A DNA stretch of 64,000 bases from Phocoena phocoena (lineage: Eukaryota; Chordata; Mammalia; Artiodactyla; Phocoenidae), in assembly GCF_963924675.1 (NCBI RefSeq), contig NC_089223.1:8196881-8260880 (forward strand), given 5' to 3'. The translations under genes were made by a program, and so were the position numbers. Under the pieces are notes generated by a model. It was not told the origin of the DNA. It worked only from the letters and a program-made list of their open reading frames with translations, and searched no databases. Positions 47,867 through 59,542 of the stretch are shown piece by piece (positions within the stretch are counted from its first letter, which is position 1; every line of letters starts with the position of its first letter).

Positions 47867-49045
47867 AAACTTAAGTAAACAGGAAATAGGACTTGATTTA
47901 AAAGTTGACTCTACAGATGGCAAAAGACACTGAAATTAAGAGACTCACTGTCAGGAAAGCAAGCTCCATAGAAAAGGTTGAGACTGTGATGATATAACCT
48001 TTTGCTAAAACCGCAGAAAGATCAAAACCTCAGACTACTCAGTTAGACAAAGGTCCCTTTCAGGTGATTAAGGGTGTGTCTCACAGATCCTTTCAATTAA
48101 ACCAGAGAGCCTCTGGGAACTTAAAGGCACTGCCCATCAGCCATTTTAGCACGAGCCTGAAATACAGAAAGGATTATCTTGGAAAGATCTGAGGGGATGT
48201 GTCTTTTTTCTCTACTGGAGTGAATCCCAGTGAAATTCACAGAAGACTAGTAAGTTTTTGAGAAATTTATTTCAGCAGAAACACTGCCAACTTGGAATGC
48301 AAGGGACAACAAGGGTACAAAATGAAAAGAGGCCATTAGATTTCCAAAATTCTATTGGCAGGAAGCAGGCTGATAAAGCCACTCAGCTGCAAATGTGCTG
48401 CCTTCCATCAAAAATGAAGGATGACTCAGAGGGCAGAACCAAGAACCAAGAGGGTGAAGTTGAAAAGTGTGGACAAGTATTCCCAGGCTTTGAAACCTAG
48501 TCAACAGATTTGCAACATTTGCTGGGCTGGATATCAGAAATGTCACTAGCCAGTGACTTTATTTTTTTATCTTGAATTTCTTCCTGTTTGAACCAGAACA
48601 TCTGTTGTTATCCTATGTTTGTTCCAGCGATATATGTTAGGTGTGTTGCAGCAAATAACTTCTCTCTCTAGTTTCATCCTCTAAGGATGCCGTTCTCAAC
48701 CACAGAATAACAGCCAGTTTTGAGATGTTGCCAGCTATCTGTTGTAACAAAGTAGACACTTCTGCCTTATTCTGAAACTAAATTAGATTCAATGTATTCT
48801 ATATAATACGTTTACTCTCAATCGTTTTTATTACAGTATGTTTCTTTAGTCAGATGTAAGGGTAAAGCTTCAGTTAAGGAATGCATGGATCCTATCACTT
48901 AAGACCTTTTGCATCAATTCTGCAGCAGTCTGCTGGAAATTGCTGTGGCAATTATAACTTTCTGCCATAGGGTTATTTCCATTCAGAAAAGCTTGTCAAT
49001 TTTAAATTTACCCCTTTTAAAATATCCAAGACAAAACAAATGAGA
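47867..49045. other. Non-coding stretch, no feature recognised
   Basis: No known repeat or splice-flanked frame was recognised; an 80-codon frame at 48258 has no support. Confidence 0.4.
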
Positions 49046-50904
49046 AACAATGTAAGGAGAGGATTCTGGGAAGATAGTGGAGTAGGAAGCACCAGACATC
49101 TGTCCCCCTACCCAGGTAACAATTACACCAGCAGAATTTGTCTGATTAAATATTTTGGAGCTCAGTAACATCCAGGGAAGGCTCAGACAGTAAGCCGTGA
49201 TTAAGTTTGGTCAATTTTAGCTCTTAGCACAGTAGCCACTCATCCCCCACCCCAGCCATGTGGCAGGGAAGCTATTTTCAGGTTCCTTGAGCAGCTCGCA
49301 CACAGCTTGTGGGAGCCAGCATAAGCAAAAAGGACCCTGTCTTTCAAATATTGGGGAGCTGTGCTCTGAACGCTGACTGCTGCTTCTGAGGTGCAAAAAG
49401 GTGGGCAGACATTGCTGCTGCACCTCCCTCCCTTGTTGAAAGCCCCTCCCTCTTAGCTGAAGTGACTTCTTGGGGATTTAAAGGGCTGACACCCTTTTTT
49501 ATGCCACTTTGACTTTTTTTCCATTTTCCTCTTCTGGGAGTCAGACATTCAAGACTAGGACATTCAAAAACAACTGCATATATGGGGAAAATTAGAAAGC
49601 TGACTGTGCATGTCCAGGGAAAGGCTCAAAAAAGACCTGAGAAGACCTTAAGTTCATACTTAAGGCTGATGTTGGTACAAAAAAAGTCTACAACAATCAA
49701 AATCAAAAACCAAAACCAATCAACAACATACCCCAGGCAAGGAGGAAGATCTGATTTCCAGAGTTACTACATTATTAGATTTACACGTCTTTTGTTCAAC
49801 AAAAAAATCACAAGGCATACAGAGACAGGAAAATATGGCTCATTCAGGGAAAAAAATAAATCAACAGAAACTGTCCTAGAAAAAGATTTGATGGAAGATA
49901 TACTAAAGACTTTAAAACAAATGTCTTAAAGATGCTCAAAAAACTAAAGGAAGATGTCAAAAAGTCAAGAAAATAATGTGTGAACAAAATGGAAGTATCA
50001 ATAAAGAGAAAGAAAACCCAAAAAAGAAAGCCAAAAGAAATTCTGGAGATGAAAAGTACAGTAACTGCAATGAGAAATTCACTGGAAGGATTCAAAGACA
50101 GATTTCAGCAGGCAGAAGAAAGAATCAGTGAACATGAAGATAGGACAGTGGAAATTATTGAGTCTGAGGAAAAGGAAGAAAAAAAGATCTAAGAAAAGCA
50201 AACAGAACCTGTGGGACACCAGCAAGTACCATCCTACACATCATAAACATCCCAGAAGGAGAAGAGAAAGAGAAAAGGGCAGAGAAAATATCTGAAAAAA
50301 TAATTAATGAAAACTTCAAGATGAAAGATATGAGTATGAATATCCAAGAAGCTCAAAGGACTCAAAGACCTACACTAAGACACATTATAATCAAACTTTG
50401 ATAAGAAAGAAGTGAATCATCACATACAAGGGATCCTCAATTAGATTATCAACAGATTTCTCATCAAAACTTTGGAGGCCAGAGACTGATATACTCAAAA
50501 TGCTAAAAGAGAGAAACTATCAACCAATAATTATATCTGTGGCAAAAATGTCCTTCAAAAGTGAGGGAGAAATTAAGATATTCTCAGATAAACAAAAGCT
50601 GAGGGAGTCAGTGACCAACACCCCTGCCCTGCAAGAAATGCTCAAGGGAATCCTGCACAGTGAAGTGAAAGGACAATAGGCAGTAAACTGAAGCTGAATG
50701 GAGAAATAAATATTTCAATAAAGGTAAATACACGGGGAATTATAAAAACTTGTGTTACTGTAACAATGGTAACTACACTTTCTGTTTTCTACCTAATTTA
50801 AGAGACTAATACACTTAAAATACAAAAAAAATATTAGTTTAAAAGCCAGTAGTACTATAACTTTGACTTGTAGCTCCAAATCTAAGAGACTAGTGATTCA
50901 AAAG

Positions 50905-51715
50905 AATTATTAGTAACCCCAATATCAAAACCAGACAAGGACACTACAAGAAAACAAATTACAGGCCAATATCCTTGATTAACATAAATGCAAAAATCTT
51001 CAACAAAATATTAGCAAGCCAAATTCTACAATACATTAAAAGGATCATACACTATGGGATTTAGTCTAGGGATGCAAAGATGGTACAACACCTGTAAATC
51101 AATGTGATAATGTGTCATTAACAGAATGAAAGACAAAAATCGTATGATCATTTCAACAGATGCAGAAAAAGCATTTGACAAAATTCAATATTCATTTACA
51201 ATAAAAGCTCACATCAAAGTGGGTACAGAGGGAACATACCACAATATAGGCCATATATCAGGGGTTCCCAAACCCCAGTTCCTGTTGGGAACCGGGCCGC
51301 ACAGCAGGAGGTGAGCAGTGGGCGAGTAAGCAAAGTTTCATCTGCTGCTCCCCATCACCCCCATCATTCTCATTACCTCCTGAACCACCAGCCCCCCGTC
51401 CATGGAAAAACTGTCTTCCACGAAACTGGTCCCTGGTGCCAAAAAGGTTGGCGACCACTGCCATATATGACAAGCCTGCAGTTAACATCATACTCAATGG
51501 GGAAAAGCTGAAAGATTTTCCTATAATAATAACAGGAACAAGAAAAGATGCCCACTCTCAACCCTTTTATTCAACATAGTATTGGAAGTCATAGCCAGAG
51601 CCATTAGGCAAGAAAAGAAAAGACAAACTGGAAGAGATGAAGTAAAACTGTCACTCTTTGCAGATGATATGATGTCATATATAGAAAACCCGGAAGACTC
51701 CACCAAAACTGGAGC
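50905..51715 (+). mobile_element. Misplaced L1 reverse transcriptase block
   Basis: ORF2 segment from KPDK-like (50930) through [13 protein letters not shown] to S-L-F-A-D-D-M at 51651-51671. It lies in the ORF1-ORF2 spacer, upstream of the endonuclease region, and lacks its own poly(A) or clear target repeats. The matching segment is missing at 53460-54000. Confidence 0.75.
51259..51460 (+). mobile_element. hAT DNA transposon, non-autonomous (202 bp)
   Basis: Ends CAGGGGTTCCC and, inverted, CAGTGGTCGCC are hAT-type terminal inverted repeats. Perfect 8-bp target duplications CCATATAT lie at 51251-51258 and 51461-51468. Internal landmarks GGGCCGCACAGCAGGAGGTG and TGGTGCCAAAAAGGTTGG match a widespread mammalian hAT (Charlie/MER1-group) family I cannot name precisely. 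It carries no transposase. Confidence 0.9.
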
Positions 51716-51951
51716 TGTAAAGGAGCAAAGTTTTTGTATGTTACTGGAGTAAAGCTGGTATTTATTCAAATTAGAGTATTAAAACTTCAGGAGAGTAAAT
51801 GTAATCCCCATAGTAACCACAAAGAAAATAGCCATCGAATGGACAAAAAAGGAAATGAGAAAGGAATTTAAACATTTCAGTACAAAAAAAATCAACTTAA
51901 CACAAGAGAGAATACTAATGCAGGAACTGAGCTACAAAGAAGTTATAAGGC

Positions 51952-52241
51952 TTCCAATTATATAAGATACATAAGTCCTTGGGATGTAATGTACAACATG
52001 AGAAATATTAACACTGCTGTATGTTTTATAAGAATATATTTAAACAGAATAAATCCTAAGAGTACTTATCACGAGGAAAAAATTATTTTTCTTTTATTTT
52101 GTGCCTATATGAGATGATGGATGTTCACTAAACTTACTGTGGTAATCATGATGTATATAAGTCAAACCATTATGCTGTACACCTTAAACTTATACAGTGC
52201 TGTATGTCAATTACATCTCAATAACACTAGAAGAAGAAAAA
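51952..52241 (+). mobile_element. L1M 3' end, nested in the older L1
   Basis: CAAACCATTATGCTGTACAC, TATACAGTGCTGTATGTCAA and CATCTCAATAA are an old L1 3' end. Flanks AGTTATAAGGC (51941-51951) and AGCTATAAGGC (52242-52252) are target duplications, and the host L1 spacer resumes cleanly. Confidence 0.8.
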
Positions 52242-52280
52242 AGCTATAAGGCATATAGAAAACAACACAATGACAGAAAT

Positions 52281-52448
52281 CCCTACTTATCAGTAATTAC
52301 TTTAAATGTAAATGGACTGAACTCTCCAACAGAAAACCCTACTTATCAGTAATTACTTTAAATGTAAATGGACTGAACTCTCCAACAGAAAACCCTACTT
52401 ATCAGTAATTACTCTAAATGTAAATGGACTGAACTCTCCAATCAAAAG
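52281..52448 (+). repeat. 56-bp tandem triplication at the L1 ORF2 start
   Basis: Three head-to-tail copies (52281-52336, 52337-52392, 52393-52448) beginning CCCTACTTATCAGTAATTAC. Copies 1 and 2 are identical; copy 3 differs at one internal base and at its end, where normal L1 sequence resumes. The unit is not a multiple of three, so the frame is shifted. Confidence 0.97.
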
Positions 52449-53469
52449 ACAGAGAATGGATAAAAATACATGATCCAACCATATGCTATCTACAAGAGAC
52501 TTGAGATTCAAAGACACAAACAGGCTAGAAGTAAAAGGATGGAAAAAGATATTCCATTCTTATAGTAAGCAAAAGAGAGCAGAGGTGGGTATTCTAATAT
52601 CAGACATAACAGACTTTAAATCAAAAAAGGTTTCAAGAGACAAAGATGGTCATCATATATTAATCAAAATTTCAATACAGCAAGAAGATATTATAATCAT
52701 AAATATTTATGTATCTAATGACAGACCATCAAAGCATGTGAAAGACAAATGGACAGAACTGAAGGGAAAAACAGACCATTCAATAGGAGTTGGAGAGAGT
52801 TCAATGCCCTACACAGAACAACAGAAAGAACAACCAGAGAGGAGATAAATGAGGAAATACAGCACTTAAAAAACAACAAACCAAACAGATCCATCAACAT
52901 ACCCAGAATATTCTACCCAACAAAAACAGAAAGCCCACTCTTCTCAAGTGTACATGTGACATTTCCCTGAATAGACCATGTGTTAGGCCACAAATTAAGT
53001 CACAACACATTTTAAAAGACAGATATCATACAATGTATCTTTTCTGACCATAATGGGACAAAGTTAGAAATCAATAACATTAAGAAAATTGGAAAATTCA
53101 CAAAATTGTGGGATTAAATAACACATGTTTAAGCAGTCAATGGATCAAAGAAAAATTGTCAAGGCAAATTAGAAAATATTGATACTTAGAGATGAATGAA
53201 AATAAACCACAACAAACCAAAACTTATGGGATGTAGCAAAGTGGAGCTAAGGAATAAGCTTATAGTTATAAACATATTAAAAAACATAAAAGATCTCAAA
53301 TCCAAAACCTAACTTTACATCTTAGGGAAATAGAAAAAGAATTTTTAAAAAATCCAAAGCTAGCAGAAGGAAGGAAATAATAAAGGTTGGAGCAGAGATA
53401 AATGAACTAGAGAACAGAAAAACAAAAAAGTAAATGAAACCAAAAGATGGTTCTTTGAAATGATCAACA

Positions 53470-53510
53470 AATACACACACACTCACACATACACACACAC
53501 ATATATATAT

Positions 53511-53542
<32 letters not shown>
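53470..53542. repeat. Compound (AC)n/(AT)n microsatellite
   Basis: Two (AC)n blocks separated by an (AT)n block, directly at the 5' edge of an L1 3' fragment. The L1 sequence at this point normally reads ATATATACACAATGG, a natural seed. Confidence 0.95.
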
Positions 53543-53548
<6 letters not shown>

Positions 53549-53990
53549 GAATATTATGCAGCCATTAAAAAAACAATGAAATACTGCCATATGCAGCAAC
53601 CTGGATGAACCTAGAGAATATTATGCATAGTAAAACAAGTCAGAAGAGACAAATACTGTATATCACTTACATGTGGAATCTAAGAAAATAATACAAATGA
53701 GTGTATATGCAAAATAGAAACAGACTTACAAATATAGAAAATAAACTTGTGGTTACCAAAGGGGAGAGAGAAGGTGCAGGAACAAATTAGGGGTATGGGA
53801 TTAATAGATACAAACAACAGTACACAAAATAGATAAGCAACAAGGATATACTGTACAGCTCAGGGAATTATACCCATTATCTTGTATTAAGCTATAATGG
53901 AATACGATCTGCAAAAATAATGAATCACTGTGCTAGACACCTGAAACTAACACAATATGGTAAATCAACTATACTTCAGTAAAAAAATAT
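53543..53990 (+). mobile_element. Younger L1 3' end, nested in the older L1
   Basis: AAAATGGAATATTATGCAGC, GTGGTTACCAAAGGGGAGAG, CAGCTCAGGGAATTATACCC and CTATACTTCAGTAAAAAAAT mark the C-terminal codons and 3' UTR. The host L1 ORF2 resumes at about 54003. Confidence 0.75.
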
Positions 53991-55509
53991 ATATGTAAGG
54001 AAATGCTAAAGATCACACAAAAAACTGTATAACAAATGAATTCAGCAAAGTAGCAGGATACAAAGTCAACACACAAAACTCAATTGTATTTTTATACACA
54101 ATGAACAATGTGAAAAGGAAATTACAAAAACAATTCCATTTACAATAGCATCAAACAGAATAAAATACTTAGGAATAAATTTACCAAGGAGGTGAAAGAC
54201 TTATACAATGAAAACTACAAAACATTGGTGAAAGAAATTAAAGAAGACATAAATAAATGAAAACATACCAAATGTTCATGGATTAGAAGGCTTAATATTG
54301 TTAAAATGTGACTACTACCCAAAATAACCTACAGATTTGATGCAATACTTATCAAAATTTCAATGGCATTTTTCACAGAAATAGAAAAATCCATCCTAAA
54401 ATTCATACGGAATCTTAAGAGACACCTAACAGCCTAAACAAACTCAAAAAAAAAGAAGAAAAATAGAAGACTCACACTTAACTTACTGAAGGCTACAGTA
54501 ATCAAAACAGTGTGGTATTAGCATTAAGACAGACATACAGACCAATAGAACACAGAGCTAGAAATGAACCCTAGCATATATGCTCAAATGGCTTTTTGAC
54601 AAGGATGCCAACACAATTCAATGGAAAATGGACAGTCTTTTCAACAAATGGTACTGGGAAAACTGGATATCCACATGCAAAAGAATGAAGTTGGCCCCTT
54701 ACCTAGCACCATACGTAAAAATTAACTCAAAATGGATCAAGGATCTAAAACAATAAAACTTTTGGAAGAAAACAAAGGACAAAAGCTTCATGACATTGGA
54801 TTTGGCAATGATTTCTTGGATATGACGCCAGAGACACAGGCAACAAAAGAATAACAGACAAACTGGACTTAATGAAAATTAAAAAATTTTGTGCACCAAA
54901 ATACACTATCAACAGAGTAAAAAGACACCCAGAGTGGGAGAAAATATTTGTAAATCATGTATTTGATAAGGAGTTAATAACCAGAATATATAGAGAACTC
55001 CTAAAACTCAACAACAACAAAAAACAACCAACCTGATTCAAAAAGAGCAAAGGATTGGAATAGACATTTCTCTGAGGAAGACATACAAATGGCCAATAAG
55101 CACATAAATGATGCTCAACATCACTAATCATTAGGGTAATTGCAATCAACACTGCAATGAGACATCACCTCATACCCATTGGAATGCCTAATATCAAAAA
55201 AAAACAAACCAGAAAATAATAAGTGCTGGTCAGAATGTAGAGAAATTGGAATACTTGTGCACTGTTGTTGGGAATGTAAACTGGTATAGCCACTATGTGA
55301 AATAGTATGGTGGTTCCTCAAAAAATTAAAAATAGAATTACCGTATGATGCACCAATTCCACTTCTGGGTATATACCCCAAAGAATTAAAAGCAGGGTTT
55401 AGAAGAATATTTGTACACCAATGTTCATAGCAGCATTATTCATGATGGCTAAAACGTGGAAGCAACCCAAATGTCCATGGATGGATGAACAGATAAGCAA
55501 CATGTCATA

Positions 55510-55734
55510 CAGTGGACCCTTGAACAATCAAAGGGGTTAGAGACAGGGATCCCTGTGTAGTTCAAAATCTGTATGTAACTTTAGAGCCGGCCCTCCAAAC
55601 CCATGGTTCTGCATTTGTGGATTCAATGAACCTCATATGGCGTAATACCATAGCATTTATTGGGGAAAAAAAAATCCAGGTACTGTATAAATGGATCTGC
55701 AGAGTTCAAACCCAGGTTTTTCAAGCTTCAACTA
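55510..55734 (+). mobile_element. Tigger-type (TcMar) DNA transposon, non-autonomous
   Basis: The 5' end CAGTGGACCCTTGAACAA is the typical Tigger/MER44-style terminal repeat; the right end GTTTTTCAAGCTTCAACTA is a diverged inverted copy. TA dinucleotides flank both ends. Internal GAGCCGGCCCTCCAAACCC and GGATTCAATGAACC match this group. Length about 225 bp, no transposase. Confidence 0.8.
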
Positions 55735-56131
55735 TATATACAATGAAATATTATTCAGCCTTAGAATAGAAGGAAATTCTACTATATGCTACAACATAGT
55801 TGAACCTTGAGGATATTAAGTAAAATAAGCCAATCATAAAAAGACAAATACTGTATGATTCCACTTACATGAGGTACTTAATAAGATGTGCAAAATCATA
55901 AAGACAGAAAGTATAATGGTGGTTTCCAAGGGCTGCGGGGGAGGGTGGGAGTTAGTGTTTAATGGGTATAGAGTTTCAGTTTTACAAGATGAAAAGAGTT
56001 ATGGGGATGGATGTTTGCACAACAATGAATGTTTTTAAGACCACTGAACTGTACACTTAACAATGGTTATGGCAGTAAAATTTATGTCATGTGTATTTTA
56101 GCACAATAAAAATACAGTAAAAAAAAAAAAG

Positions 56132-56502
56132 CAAAGTAAGGAATGCTTCTTCCTCTGTACTGCATATAAGGCAATTGAGGACACTGACATCTGGTTATCA
56201 TGACCCTTCAGTGATGACTGCTTAATGAAAGGCAGATAAAGGGATGAGGCAAGCTACACTTGCAATAATCATATTCACATTAACATATTAAAGCTATACA
56301 TTGTATCCACTGCAGCACTTAACAATAGCAACATTAATGTTTACTCTTCAATAGAACTAGTCTGTTCACCTTATTATATGTTGAAGTCAGGATTTAGATT
56401 AAAAGCCAACTTTTTAAAAATTACTTTTAAAAATTAGCCATATTTTAACTTCTCCTGTTAAATAATATTTGAAGATTATGTCTAACGGCTGATTTTACTT
56501 AC
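56132..56502. other. Intron-like non-coding sequence
   Basis: No repeat recognised; flanks the 56.5-kb exon candidate on its 3' (minus) side. Confidence 0.45.
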
Positions 56503-56616
56503 CTACATGTTCTTAAGATGCCTTCATAAAGATCTTGTCTAAAGTCTGCTGTGCCATTTTCTAAATTTTCAGTGTCATGAAAATTTCGGTGTGACCTTGA
56601 ATGTGTCTCATACTCA
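56503..56616 (-). CDS. Candidate exon (114 nt), unnamed minus-strand gene
   Basis: The donor is a perfect consensus (TGTAG/GTAAGTAA). The chosen acceptor (ACCCTTGAG) is the first AG after a CTGAC branch-point-like motif about 25 bases upstream; its pyrimidine tract is weak, so the 5' edge may be wrong. The frame gives 37 codons (starting EYETHSRSHRNFHD, containing NGTADFRQDLYEGIL) and leaves two bases. These pair with the one-base entry of the 37.1-kb exon to make a serine codon. The protein was not recognised. Confidence 0.62.
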
Positions 56617-57229
56617 CTCAAGGGTCATGTGTCATGCATGTCAGTTGGGACAATGGTTGAAGATCATTCTGGTCTAGTTCTAGTCTAAGCATTCTCAGTG
56701 AGGGATATATTACCCCCAGTGGGGCATACTGGTTCTTGCAGGATGGGTGAAAAAAACCTACTCTTTTTATATATAAAGCACAGATATTTACAGTACACAC
56801 ACAGAAATATAGTATATCTATGGTGTTAAAGTTTAATTGGGGAGGGTATGCGATTAGGAAAAAAATTCTAAAAAGGATCCTTATGGGGATGATAATGAAA
56901 GAAAGGTTGAGAAACGCTGCTCTGGCCCTTCCATTCTTACTGTGAATGTTGAATGCTGGCTCCTACTATAGGATCCACCTGCAGGTGAATGAACAATGCA
57001 AAGAAGCTGGGGCTCTTGGAGCAAGGGGCTAGATGGAAAGATCAAGGAAGTGTTTGGGATTCTGAATTAGAAAAATGAAGGTTCAAGTCCTGGATCCACT
57101 ATTTATATAGTGTAGCTTTCAGAAAGTTGCTTAACTGAACCCTGGTTACTTCATTTATACAACAGATACTGCTAATATTAGATACTGTAGAGATCTTATG
57201 AGAATACAAAAAGTTATGTGAAAAATGCT
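56617..57229. other. Non-coding; possible small hAT-like fossil
   Basis: 56690-56930 starts CATTCTCAGTGAGGG and ends AAAGGTTGAGAAACGCTG, a layout like MER-type hAT elements with inverted ends. Family unassigned. Confidence 0.3.
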
Positions 57230-57460
57230 TTGCAAAACTATGGGGCCAGAAAATGATCAGGGGTTACGAGGGGCTTGGATAAAGGGAATAGCTGACTAAA
57301 AGGGACATAAGGGAACTGCTGGGAATGAAGGAAATGGTCTATTATCTAAGTTGCGGGGGTGGTAATACGACGGTATGACTTCGTTGAAACTCAGAACACT
57401 ATAGTACAATGGATGTGTTTTACACTATGTAAATTGTACCTCAATATCCCAACTTTTAAA
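57230..57460 (+). mobile_element. Old L1M 3' end
   Basis: TATGACTTCGTTGAAACTCA with GTGTTTTACACTATGTAAAT and TGTACCTCAATA is the old L1 3' UTR end pattern. Confidence 0.65.
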
Positions 57461-57559
57461 AAATAAGTGCCTTGCAAACTATAAATAATCATGCCAGTGC
57501 TTTCTATTATGAAGAGTAAGATTCTAGCTTTCGAAGTAACACTATTGGCCTACACTGAA

Positions 57560-58080
57560 CGTACAATTGCCTAAAATTCTCTAGCCTTTTCTTAGGAATT
57601 GCTATTAACCTAGGTCTTTCTACTTCTGATCTCTCTTGAGAATCAACGTTCAAGACTAAACATTTATTTACTGTAAACATCAATCTGCTAAGTCTCCATC
57701 CATTTTTTCCATCTATGATAAGATAAAAAGAAACAACATTTTCGTAGTGGTCTTCAGATCTTTTATTTCTAACCTTGCTATATGACATATTAGTTGTCCT
57801 TCTCAGCTTTGTTTCATTCACTACTTTCATATGCATAAAGTCTTCTATATCTTAATCTAAATCATTAACAAAAGGCTTAAGTAGGTAGAGAATGATGAGA
57901 TACTTCAACTGCAAACTCTTTTTGGACTGTCATCATTTGATTCATCAATAGCCTTAGAATACGCTTGTTCACTGAGGCCTGAATATACCTAATTTCATTA
58001 TCTTTACATCACATTGCCCAATCTTGTCCACATACATTATGTGCAAATAGTACGTCCTCAACTAATTATTTCGCAATAAA
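57560..58080 (+). mobile_element. CR1/L3 LINE fossil
   Basis: Orientation is as for the element at 34270. AATCTAAATCATTAACAAAA, GATGAGATACTTCAACTGCA, TTTTTGGACTGTCATCATTT and CAATCTTGTCCACATACAT follow the L3 order. The 109-codon minus-strand frame at 57507-57836 overlaps it and is not taken as a gene. Confidence 0.5.
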
Positions 58081-59542
58081 AAATTCTGACGTGATGAAAC
58101 ATTCCCCCTTATTTAGTTCTTAGAAAAAAAATTTTTATTGAAAGCAATCACTGGAGGCCAGGTTTAATAACCATTTAAAAGGTGTAAAAACTTCCAAATG
58201 TATTCTGTTCTATTAACGAATCTATTGTGATTGACCTATATTTATTTATACGTTATAAATAAAATATTAGTACAAATGAAGACTTGGAAAATTGTTTTAA
58301 AAGATAACATTCAATAATAAAGCTCCTGGTGGTCCTTCAAGATGGTGGAGGAGTAAGATGTGGAGATCACCTTCCTCCCCACAAATACATCAGAAATACA
58401 TCTACATGTGGAACAAATCCTACAGAACACCTACTGAATGCTTGCAGAAGACCTCAGACTTCCCAAAAGCCTCAGGAGCAGCAGATTAAATCTCCACAAT
58501 CATCTTGATGTACCCTGCATCTCTGTAATACCTGAATAGACAAAGAATCATCCCAAAATTGAGGCAGTGGACTTTGGGAGCAACTGTAGACTTGGGGTTT
58601 CCTTTCTGCATCTAACTTGTTTCTGGTTTAATGTTTATCTTAGTTTAGTATTTAGAGTTTATTATCATTGGTAGATTTGTTTATTGATTTGGTTGCTCTC
58701 CTCCTTTTCCTTTTTTTAAATTAATATATATAGATATATTTTTTTTCCTTTTTCTCTTTTTGTGAGTGTGTATGTGTATGCTTCTTTGTGTGATTTTCTC
58801 TGTATAGCTTTGCTTTACCATTTGTCTTAGGGTTCTGTCTCTCCATTTTTTTTTTTTTTTTTTTTCTTTCAGTATAGTTTGTAGCGCTTGTTATCACTGG
58901 TGGATTTGTTTTCTGGTTTGGCTGCTCTCTTCTTTCCCTCACTCTTTTTTTTAAATTACTTTTAAGTTAAAAATTTTTTTTATTTTAATAACTTTATTTT
59001 ATTTATTTCTTTTTTCTTTCTTTTCTTCTCTCTTTTCTTCTGAGCCATGTGGCTGACAGGGTCTTGGTGCTCCGGCCGGGTTTCAGGCCTGTGCCTCTGA
59101 GCGGGGAGAGATGAGTACAGGACATTGGACAACCAGAGACCTCCAGGCTCCACACAATATCAAATGGTGAAAGCACTCCCAGAGATCTCCATCTCAACAT
59201 TAAGACCCAGCTCCACTCAACTACCAGCAAGCTACAGTGCTGGACACCCTATGCCAAACAACTAGCAGGACAGGAACACAACCCCAACCATTAGCAGAGA
59301 GGCTGCCTAAAATTATAAGGTCACACACAAACCCCAAAACACACCACCGGACGTGGTCCTGTCCAACAGAAAGACAAGATCCAGCCTCATCCACCAGAAC
59401 ACAGGCACCAGTCCCCTCCACCAGGAAGCATACACAAGCCACTGAACCAACCCTAGTCACTAGGGGCAGACACCAAAAACAATGGGAAATATGAACCTGC
59501 AGCCTGCGAAAAGGAGTCCCCAAACACAGTAAGTTAAGCAAA

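Larger units (their letters stand above)
49050..56131 (+). mobile_element. Older L1, rearranged and heavily interrupted
   Basis: Starts with an old-type 5' end (GAAGATAGTGGAGTAGGAAG, ACACCAGCAGAATTTGTCTG) and ends with an old 3' UTR (ACTGAACTGTACACTTAACA) plus poly(A) at 56119-56130. ORF1 lies about 49580-50690, the ORF1-ORF2 spacer about 50690-52260, the endonuclease 52260-53460 and the late ORF2 54000-55500. A reverse transcriptase block is found out of order at 50920-51715. Four foreign insertions and one tandem triplication sit inside. It is not coding. Confidence 0.85.

Noticed and set aside
52281..52448. Three repeats considered as a CRISPR-like array
   Set aside because: The copies are contiguous with no spacers and lie inside a mammalian L1.
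57507..57836. A 109-codon minus-strand frame
   Set aside because: It overlaps a CR1/L3 fossil and has no good splice flanks.
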